Shown: positions 56,784 to 64,000 of the stretch, piece after piece
How the letters are laid out: each line of letters opens with the position of its first letter
Position numbering within the stretch: position 1 is the stretch's first letter
NCBI RefSeq assembly: GCF_963576675.1
Contig: NC_088913.1
Span: 18,860,001 to 18,924,000 of the forward strand
Origin: Euphorbia lathyris
Lineage: Eukaryota > Streptophyta > Magnoliopsida > Malpighiales > Euphorbiaceae
Direction of reading: 5' to 3'
Length of the DNA stretch: 64,000 nucleotides
Position numbers and translations under genes: made by a program
The notes under the pieces: model-generated
Seen by the model: the letters and a program-made list of their open reading frames with translations, nothing else
Told to the model about the DNA's origin: nothing
Database searches by the model: none

Positions 56784-58775
56784 TTATAAAATGTTTGTGA
56801 TTGGAACATAAAAGATTATAAAAAATTAAGACTTATTCAATATGTTATTTGGCTGCTAATAATTGAAATAAGTCTGAATGTTAAGGAGTTGGAATCTCTA
56901 CTTTATTTATTATATTTGGATAATTAATTAAGAAGAAATATCAAGATAAGCCAACTTCTTATGTCATACCAGGCTGTAGGTGTTCTTATTTTAATGTTCC
57001 TTATGTGTTGCTGACCTATTAATTTATTTCTTGGATTATTTTGGAGTGTTCACCTTTTATATTTTTATTACTTATAAAAATATAAATATATTAGATATAA
57101 GGACTGTGTTTGGGAATTAGTTTCATTACTTTAGTCCGACCAGAGCCCTATGTAAATATAACACGGACTGAGTTGGGATTTAACAAGGTAATTATGTGAA
57201 AAACTTGGTTAGGCCATATTCAAACTAGTCTAACCCAACTCATGAACATGTCTACGGATGATTGTGTGTTCTGAAATTAGAATAAGTATTGCCTAAATTT
57301 TAATAGTGATTCAACACATATTCAATCCCAATTTTATATTGTATTACTATAAATATATTTTAATATTCAATTGTATAATCAATTGAAATTAATTAAATTT
57401 GTAACTGTTTTCTTTCGGTTTAGCTTTGTTAATTTTTGCAATATATTATATGCGATTAATTAAATTATTTCCGCTAAATTATCATAATACGTCGAACAAG
57501 TGGTACTAGAACCAGGTTGATTCAGTGGCCATACAATTTTTTTGGATTTTCTCCAAATAAACAATATCCAGCATAAGTTATTATTTCTCCTCATGATGTC
57601 ATCAACTCAACAATAAGTTATGAAACAAGGAATCTCACAAATTTCTACATAGTAAAAACGAGAATGAGCTACATGAAATTCATCATGTGACTCTGAAACT
57701 AAGGAACGAACACTAACATCAGTTCCAAAATTAGCCAGCACTTCTAAATCTATTCCAAATCAGCAAAAAGAATGCATCATAAATGATGCAAATGCACTAA
57801 AACATTTCACAATGTTACTGCATACCCAATTTTTCCAAAAATTAAGAAGGTCACCATGATAAAACAATCTTTATTGACAGATTAATTTCCAAGGACTACC
57901 AAAATTCCCAACATCAAATTATAATCTCCAAAGAGAATTTTAGAACCTTAAAATGAAAAGTGTGGGTGGTATCAAAATCTACTTGTCAAGAGGTAATGAT
58001 GTTGTGAATCTAACTATGAGTATATGGAGATGATTTTAATGTTCAAATGGTTATTTAAAAACTCTTGATTACGGGAACTAAATTTTTTAATTAATTTGTA
58101 TGTGATAAACTTAATTATTGGCATTTTGATAGATTATTTATAATTGTATTAATAATGTAGCAAACATTTTATCCATTGTGGAAATTAAATAACGGATTAA
58201 ATAAAAGTAACTTAGAGTATCGAAAGGTTTCCAATCTCGTCTAACTTTTCACTCTTACAGGTCATTGAAACAGAAACAAGTCTTTATCAGTGTCATCAAT
58301 TACCAACATGAGATGGTGAATCTTGCTAGATATACTCAAGAGAACACAACAATTTTCCTAATCACTATTTTAATCATGCTTTAGTTATTAAAACATTGTT
58401 TTAGGGATTACATTGTTAAAGTGTTTTGTACTTATTGGGAAGGAAATCATTGCGTTGATTCATAGGTATATTTATGGTTCTCCAGGAGAGTAGACTTGTT
58501 TATACTTATAGTACAAAACATATAAAATAAAAAACCCAATCCTCCGATCTTTATATGATTATGAGAATAGATATCCTTCATTTTTGTATTCTTTAGCATT
58601 TTCCCTAATGTTCTTCCTTTATCAAATAAAAAACAATAATCAAGAAAAACAAACTTAGAAATTAATGAATTAGAACAAAACACAAAAAGATAAGCACTTG
58701 TATAAATAACTGAAATAGATAATAAGGCAGCAAACGAAAACTAGGGGTACATAAATTTGTTTGAGTTGAGATTTT
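56784..58775. other. Intergenic spacer, possible old Copia LTR
   Basis: AT-rich and without genes. At 57104-57505 the sequence looks like a decayed LTR: tgtgtttggga start, tactataaatata near 57347, a tttccgct phrase, a gaaca end, and then agtggtactagaacc at 57506-57520, which resembles a tRNA-Met primer site with mutations. I see no partner LTR or coding sequence, so it would be a remnant. Confidence 0.3.
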
Positions 58776-59774
58776 TCATACATTTAAACCAGAACCGCTA
58801 AACTTTTCCTGGATGATTTGGTCTAGCCTTTCTGCCATTTCAACTGTTAGATAGTTCTTCCAGTCATCAATTTCACCTTTCCTGAAGAATAAATTGTTTT
58901 CAATTTTCATAGGAATATATTTGCTAGTGTTTTTGCTCTTATTCACCTCGAAATTTTTCAAGCTCTCAAAACTACACAGCTTAACAATCTTTTCCACTAT
59001 ACCTTGTTTCTCTTCATCAACAGAGAAAGGACATCCCATGAAATCAGCAATTTTCTTGGCATAAAAGTAAGTATCATTCTTCAGCTCTTCATATTTCAAA
59101 AACAATAATCTGTCAGGAAATTCCAAGCTTGCTTTCCAATATCCTAACACATGATCCCAATAGGGTCCATAACCCGAAACCCCATTGCAGAACTTTTCAT
59201 AGGCCTCCTCGAATTTGATTATCTCAGACTGTTTATTACACGAAAAATGCCAGAGCGAAACAAGAACATCTTTGGGATTCCTACACACATAAATGATTTT
59301 AGTGTTGGAGTTGAGAATGGATTTAGGCAAGGAATTGAAAGGAACATGAGTTGCAATTAAGGGATTTTGAATGTCCCTTTCAAGGCCAACGGAATAAAGC
59401 ATTTCCTGAAAAGGCACAATGTCATGTGGAAGGTTAGTGAGTAAAAGATTCGAGGAGGAATTTGGATGATCAGTTGCAATAAAGTTGGATCTTGTTGAAA
59501 TAGCAACAGAGAGGGATTTAAGCCAAGTTGTGCCTGATTTTGGAAGGCTACAAAGGAGTATATCATTGGGTTGAGGTATGAAGTTTTTCTGAAACAATAT
59601 GATTCCTTCTAAGAAATTTGAGTGGTACCAAAAGCCTTGGTATTTGTACAAATTTAATGACACACGCCAGCCTGATTCTTGAGGGAGGGTTGAGATGTTG
59701 ATTTCAATATCTTTAGCTGATGATTCATCGGTAACTGAAGCATTAACACTCAAATTGGACGTTAAAGTATCCAT
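58776..59774 (-). CDS. Cytosolic sulfotransferase (plant SOT family), single exon
   Basis: A complete 332-codon gene. The ATG at 59774 is the first in frame after an upstream stop; a TTG 18 bp earlier is not a plausible plant start. Order of motifs: LPQESGW (30-36), LYKYQGFW (42-49), PAPS-binding PKSGTTW with catalytic Lys (78-84), catalytic His in ATHVPF (141-146), 3'-phosphate-binding CRNPKDVLVS (164-173), GPYWDHVLGYWKAS (203-216), and region IV RKGEIDDWKNYLT (298-310). The family's usual RKGxxGDWK has Asp in place of Gly here. Length and lack of introns or signal peptide fit soluble plant SOTs, which transfer sulfate from PAPS to flavonols, hormones or other hydroxylated metabolites. The substrate cannot be told from sequence. 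Confidence 0.92.
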   Translation of the reverse strand: MDTLTSNLSVNASVTDESSAKDIEINISTLPQESGWRVSLNLYKYQGFWYHSNFLEGIILFQKNFIPQPNDILLCSLPKSGTTWLKSLSVAISTRSNFIATDHPNSSSNLLLTNLPHDIVPFQEMLYSVGLERDIQNPLIATHVPFNSLPKSILNSNTKIIYVCRNPKDVLVSLWHFSCNKQSEIIKFEEAYEKFCNGVSGYGPYWDHVLGYWKASLEFPDRLLFLKYEELKNDTYFYAKKIADFMGCPFSVDEEKQGIVEKIVKLCSFESLKNFEVNKSKNTSKYIPMKIENNLFFRKGEIDDWKNYLTVEMAERLDQIIQEKFSGSGLNV

Positions 59775-59868
59775 TGCCAGAACGTTGATCAAGTTTTAGG
59801 GACTATACTGCAGATTGCAGAAGGTTTTGCGTATTTTGGTTCTTGCTACCAAATAGCCACATAGGTCA

Positions 59869-59876
59869 GATATATA
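59869..59876 (-). promoter_or_regulatory. Putative TATA box of the sulfotransferase gene
   Basis: On the minus strand cattatatatctg lies about 95 bp upstream of the ATG, a fitting distance for a short leader. The leader phrase shared with the truncated paralogue lies between it and the ATG. Confidence 0.5.
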
Positions 59877-60381
59877 ATGATAAAAAATTTGTAACTAGAA
59901 CAGAAGAAATTTTTGTTTCTTTCTATGAAATTATGATTTAGGGGTATTTGGCCAAATTTAACCTTGACATTTCAAGCTAAGTACATATTTAATTATAACG
60001 TATCAAAAGGTGCAAATTACCTGTGGCGGAGCAGTTCTTCCATACTAAATATTTGGAAAAACAGGTTTGGCTATAATTTAACCGTCCTAACGCACCTTCC
60101 AAACAAGTTTGTCGATAAATTGAAACAGTTTCATACATTTTTTGTTGGTTTTTTTATAACTATATTATACCACTATTCAAAAACAAGACCATCGAGAATC
60201 CATCCCGATTTTCTCCAATCAATTCCGCGTAGGCCGCCTCGACGCCGCCTAGACCGTTTAAGCGACGATGACAAAAGCATTTTTTATTCTAAATTTATTT
60301 TTTGCTTTATTATAATCTAATTTTGAGTTGTTTCAATGATATTTGTTATTGAAATGTTGATGTTTGCACATTTTTTTAAGA
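59877..60381. other. Spacer upstream of the sulfotransferase, no gene
   Basis: AT-rich sequence with no credible frame. A short GC-richer stretch around 60228-60260 (gccgcctcgacgccgcctag) interrupts it. Distal promoter elements may be here but none is recognisable. Confidence 0.4.
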
Positions 60382-60706
60382 TATGTATAAAAATAATGTT
60401 TGTGGTTTGACCTATTTGCAATAAACGTATGTGGTTTAAAAGTTTGCAAATAAAAATATGTGATATGGTTTTCTTTTACCAAACAAAATATTTGAAATTA
60501 CACGGTTAAGTTCTAATGACAACCAAGAGTATTTTTATTTATTTTTATTAAATTACATTTACATATTGACATAACATATACTCCAAAATCGAATTGCACC
60601 CGTATAAAATGAACTTAAATATCAATTTAATTCATAAACTGTCAAATTAGTAAGAAACATGAAATGTCCACCATGTGATTTATGGTTTCAGTTTAGGGAG
60701 TTACGG

Positions 60707-60744
<38 letters not shown>

Positions 60745-60942
60745 GGTTGTGTTTTATCGATATGTAAGGATAATTTTTTCTAAGATGAAAATATCATTGA
60801 TTATAATCAAAACTCAACATTGTAATTTGAAATACTTTATTTTGTAAATAAAACATATCACAGACTTTTATTCGCAAACTTTTAAACCACATGTCTCTAT
60901 TTCCAAATTAGATAAACCACAACCATTGTTTTTGTACATTTT
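60382..60942. mobile_element. Foldback MITE with central poly-T
   Basis: The two halves are inverted copies: gtttgtggtttgacc, gtggtttaaaagtttgc and aaatatgtgatatg on the left recur inverted on the right. TIRs are about 100 bp. The centre has a run of more than 30 T residues (about 60709-60742). Target duplication is unclear. Long-TIR foldback structure suggests a Mutator-type non-autonomous element. Confidence 0.6.
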
Positions 60943-61194
60943 TTTCCTTATAAATATACACGTTTTTCTATATTAAATAATTTTATATTATTATTTTAGA
61001 TATTATAATAAATATTTTAATTAAATTTATAATAACATATTGATTAACAAATAATATAAAAATTATAAATCCAACTAATCTCCACCATGTCCGTCCGACT
61101 AGCACCTAGCGTTTTTACAACCTTGTTAATAACATAGTAAATATTGACAGTTCGACGAAACAAAAATTTGTGATTAACTTATATATAGTAGATC

Positions 61195-61497
61195 TAGGTG
61201 ATGTTTGATAAAACTTAAAATTAAACGCTGAAAAAATAAGTACTGAATTTTAAGTGCTGAATATTATAAATAATGAAAAGTATTAAATGATATAATTATT
61301 TGATAAATACTAAAAATAAACACTTAATTAAAAATATTAGTTGATAATATTTAACTTAAAATTTTAAGTTAAATTTTTTGACTTATGAGAATAAGTGATT
61401 CTGTAACTTAATTGAAATATTTAAGTCGTATTATCAAACAAGCTTAAAATCAATAAACACTTAATTAAGTGCTAAAAGTTGTTATCAAACAGAGCTT
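61195..61497. mobile_element. Small AT-rich MITE
   Basis: Left end tgtttgataaaacttaaa and right end, inverted, tgtttgataacaactttt; inside, taagtgct / cacttaattaa words are also inverted. About 300 bp and AT-rich, with no coding sequence. TGTTTGATAA-type ends are frequent in plant hAT-like MITEs; I could not find a clean duplication. Confidence 0.5.
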
Positions 61498-62625
61498 TAG
61501 TTTTCAACATCTTAACTTAATTTTTATAATTCTTTAGTAATACACAATATTTGCAACCAAACTACAGTCATACAGTTAAACGCAACAGACGATATATAAT
61601 TTTTAAAAATAATATTTGATTATATATCATAAATTAATTATCAATTAAATATATTTCTAATAATTATTTTTAATTACATGTTTATTCAAAATATATTGAA
61701 AACACATTTTGAATATCTAAAAATAAAAAAAAAGTATAATAAGCTTTTATTGAAAAAATACTTTTAATTCGAGATGGGTCTCTGAAAATTCAATTTTTAG
61801 AATCTGGAAAAAATTTATATTTCTGTAATTTAATTTTAATTTAAGTAATTTTTTGGGTTCTTATAAATAGTTTTTGCATATTAAAAACAATTATAGAAAC
61901 CTAATTAATTCAATATCAATTATTATGTACACTCAAAATAAATTAAAAATCACAGAAAAATCTCCAAAATTATCGCATGAAAGATGGTGAAAATCAACAC
62001 CGAGCAGACATCGTCAAATGACGCGTGTGTGGCCAGCGGTGCGTGCCTGCTACACGCCGCATTCCCGGCGTCCGATTATTTCTGACCTTTTGGCAGTGCG
62101 GGGTGGGGGGCGAGGGGCGAGGGGGGTGGGGTTGGGGTCTTTGAGTTAAGGTTTTGGCAACTGGAAATATGTGTTATAGAGCAATCATATCCTAATTAGC
62201 GCGTGTTAAATCGCTTGAACGTGTCGGAAAATTCCAGCAGCCAACAGGGCGATTTTGGCAGACCAAAAACATCTCGAGACACATTAAAAACACAGTTTTG
62301 AGACATGACTCAACCAAGCATGCATTCATCCATTCATCCAATCAAACAAATTAATAGAATCATAACTCATGCATAAAGGGTTCCTAACATATGGAATACG
62401 GAGCTAAAATGACTATAATACCAATGGAGGTTTCAATGGACGGCTAATGAACCCGGATCTATCAATAAATAAATTAATAGCTTTAGACTTACCTCTTGTA
62501 GCACAAATCTGTTGAACAGCATCAGAAGTAATCAATCTTAGCTGTATATCACCGATCTAGAAGGTTACTACATTGAAGGAGAGAGAAAGAGTGATTTCCT
62601 AGTGCAATCTCTCCTTGAATTATTC
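61498..62625. other. AT-rich spacer with GC-rich island
   Basis: No gene. A GC-rich island at 62000-62140 holds a guanine-run tract (listed separately). On the minus strand, sequence around 62470-62620 (ctacaagaggtaagt) resembles leader or LTR sequence with a splice-donor-like site, but nothing defines an element. Confidence 0.35.
62099..62138 (+). other. G-run tract, potential G-quadruplex
   Basis: Seven or so runs of four to six G separated by one to three bases (…gggg t gggggg cga gggg cga gggggg t gggg tt gggg). By pattern alone it can form a four-stranded structure; it stands out in a region of otherwise low GC. Confidence 0.6.
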
Positions 62626-63381
62626 ATGGTTGTCAAAACCGGACCGGTCAAAGAACGGGAAGACACAGAGAGTCAAGTGCTAGAGGTTCAACCGAGTTTT
62701 AACCTGCGTTCAATCGGTGTTCAAAAAATTATGTGAAAATTATATTTTTATTCACATTTAACATTTTAACATAGTACATTATCAATAAAAGTTATACAAA
62801 TAATAATAATTCTTTAATATTATGATATTTTGAGATATCAAATTAATAAATTTAACATTAAAAAATTAAAATTTTATTAAAATTCAATAAACCTATAAAA
62901 AAAATGTAAACTTATAAAACTAAATAGTTATTGTTTTGACCCTTAAAATTTAAATGTTAATTAAAATTTATTAATATTGAATAGATAAAATAAATTTTTT
63001 ACAATATTTATCTAAATATAAAATAAAAATGATTAATACTTAATAGTATTTTACTTATTTAATTTATAACATTGCTATACATTTTTAAATAGTTAATAAA
63101 TAATAATAATTGAATTAGTGGTGTAGTGGTAGACATTTTTGTTTACAATCTAAAGGTCTAGTGTTCAAAGTCAAATTTATATTTTTTTTAAGTAAAGGTT
63201 CCTGAAATCTGATCGGACTAAACCGTTCAACCAGGTATTGGGTTAATTAGTTCAGGGCTCAATCAGCCGGTTTAAACAGTTCTCATCGTTTTTCAAGTAT
63301 TAAAAAACTGACCCACCTCCTACCCAAAAATATGACCGGTTCCGGTTGAACTGGCTAGTCCGGTTCAGTTCTTAAAACCAT
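62626..63381. mobile_element. TIR element with CCGG-rich ends
   Basis: Left end atggttgtcaaaaccggacc and right end, inverted, atggttttaagaactgaacc, continuing into accgg-rich inverted blocks on both sides. The interior is very AT-rich. Plant elements with ATGGTTTTAAAAACCGG ends are familiar as non-autonomous DNA transposons. Flanking duplication not resolved. It contains a tRNA-like segment at 63116-63175. Confidence 0.55.
63116..63175 (+). other. tRNA-Gly-like degenerate segment
   Basis: tagtggtgtagtggtaga resembles the 5' part of tRNA-Gly including the A box, and ggtctagtgttcaaagtc about 30 nt later resembles a mutated B box. It lies inside the TIR element. The B box has lost the GGTTCGA core and there is no acceptor pairing, so it is not a working tRNA gene. 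Confidence 0.4.
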
Positions 63382-63785
63382 GGTATTTTTGGTGTGTTCG
63401 TGTATTGGGTTTAGCTTCCTTAACTATCTATTTATAGCTACGTTAAACTCTAACCTTAACCCTAAACTAATTAGGTCACAGACAGGTCGTAAATGGATTA
63501 GTGAATGAGTCAATACTCGTTTACTCCATTTATTCCTACCGTTAATAACTTTAAAGTTGATTAACTGTTTTCTTGATTCGATATCTTCCTCTTTTTCTTT
63601 CAATTTTTTTTCTTGAGACTTCTCATCAGTATTTTTAAATGAAAAAGAAGGAGATTTTTCTTCCTTTTTCTTTCTTCCTTCTCCCATCTATATATTACTT
63701 TCCATTTTTTTTATTTATATTTTATTATTAGTTTGAAACCTATATTCTTTATTAAAAAAAAAAATGTCTGTCAGTATACTTCTTT
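63382..63785. other. Spacer, no gene supported
   Basis: A lysine/glutamate-rich minus-strand frame at 63424-63687 is low in complexity and has no family resemblance. Otherwise AT-rich non-coding. Confidence 0.4.
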
Positions 63786-63871
63786 ATACTGTTAGCACGA
63801 TTAAAATTAAGTGTTAACACAGTTAAATATACTGTTAACACGATTAAAATTAAGTGTTAACACAGTTAAAA
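63786..63871. repeat. 43-bp tandem repeat, two copies
   Basis: Units at 63786-63828 and 63829-63871 start atactgtta and end gttaaa(t/a). They differ at two positions. Each unit contains gttagcacg/gttaacacg and gtgttaacac palindromic words. Confidence 0.8.
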
Positions 63872-64000
63872 TGTTGGTATATTGTGAATAGATCTAGATC
63901 TGCAAATCTAAATATGATCACATACAGCAATAATGTTGGGACCCATATCGCATTATAACAACTGCTTCAAAACAAAACTAGACGTCATTCATTCATTCAT

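Noticed and set aside
59775..59792. Upstream in-frame start for the sulfotransferase
   Set aside because: The codon at 59792 is TTG, not ATG, and an in-frame stop lies just upstream; the ATG at 59774 is used.
63116..63175. Functional tRNA-Gly gene
   Set aside because: No acceptor-stem pairing and a broken B box.
63424..63687. Lys/Glu-rich minus-strand frame of 87 codons
   Set aside because: Low complexity, no family resemblance, no supporting signals; purine-rich DNA alone produces it.
1..64000. CRISPR array, bacterial operon or phage-like module
   Set aside because: No spaced short direct repeats, ribosome-binding sites or prokaryotic gene clusters; everything fits a plant nuclear genome.

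Overview
The window is nuclear DNA of a flowering plant, most likely a eudicot. It is AT-rich and intron-poor, and most of it consists of LTR retrotransposons inserted into one another, together with typical plant TIR elements and one plant cytosolic sulfotransferase gene. The species cannot be named from the sequence. Many apparent open reading frames begin at TTG rather than ATG; for host genes only ATG starts are used here.

Layout. (1) 1-5371: AT-rich spacer with three DNA-transposon relics: a Tourist/Harbinger-like MITE with a TTA duplication, a long-TIR Mutator-like element with an 8-bp duplication, and a hAT-like element. (2) 5372-24015: a complete but decayed Sirevirus-type Copia element (Sire-1; both LTRs, TGAAG target duplication, gag, pol and an env-like third gene). 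Its gag is split by a 6.5-kb non-autonomous Gypsy-derived element of LARD type (8382-14922, target duplication AGTAC). (3) 24021-26343: spacer with a 614-bp TRIM, a Stowaway-like MITE and a possible Gypsy LTR. (4) 26344-48372: one minus-strand, CRM-like Gypsy element cut into pieces. A 5'-truncated Sirevirus (Sire-2) sits in its RNase H. A second Copia family (Copia-B) is inserted between gag and protease (target duplication AATAG) and has been tandemly multiplied together with 354 bp of Gypsy sequence. (5) 48373-56464: a minus-strand Sirevirus (Sire-3) with a nearly intact pol, truncated at its 5' side and joined in frame to the first 67 codons of a broken sulfotransferase paralogue. (6) 56666-64000: AT-rich host DNA with an intact single-exon sulfotransferase gene (58776-59774, minus) and three further foldback/TIR elements.

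How the parts relate. The only intact host gene is the sulfotransferase, predicted to move sulfate from PAPS to a small hydroxylated acceptor in the cytosol. Upstream of it on the plus-strand map lies the broken paralogue whose promoter-proximal part now heads a sulfotransferase-integrase chimeric reading frame. The retrotransposon genes are ordinary gag-pol(-env-like) sets, and all carry stops or frameshifts. Target duplications, LTR divergence and shared lesions give a relative history: Sire-1 is old and carries a younger LARD; the Gypsy element is older than Sire-2, Copia-B and Sire-3, which lie inside or against it; and the Copia-B array arose after Copia-B had already collected its frameshifts and stops.

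I found no CRISPR, operon or other prokaryotic feature, no intact rRNA or tRNA gene and no clear multi-gene host system. The most unusual structures are the composite Gypsy/Copia tandem array and the sulfotransferase-retrotransposon chimera.
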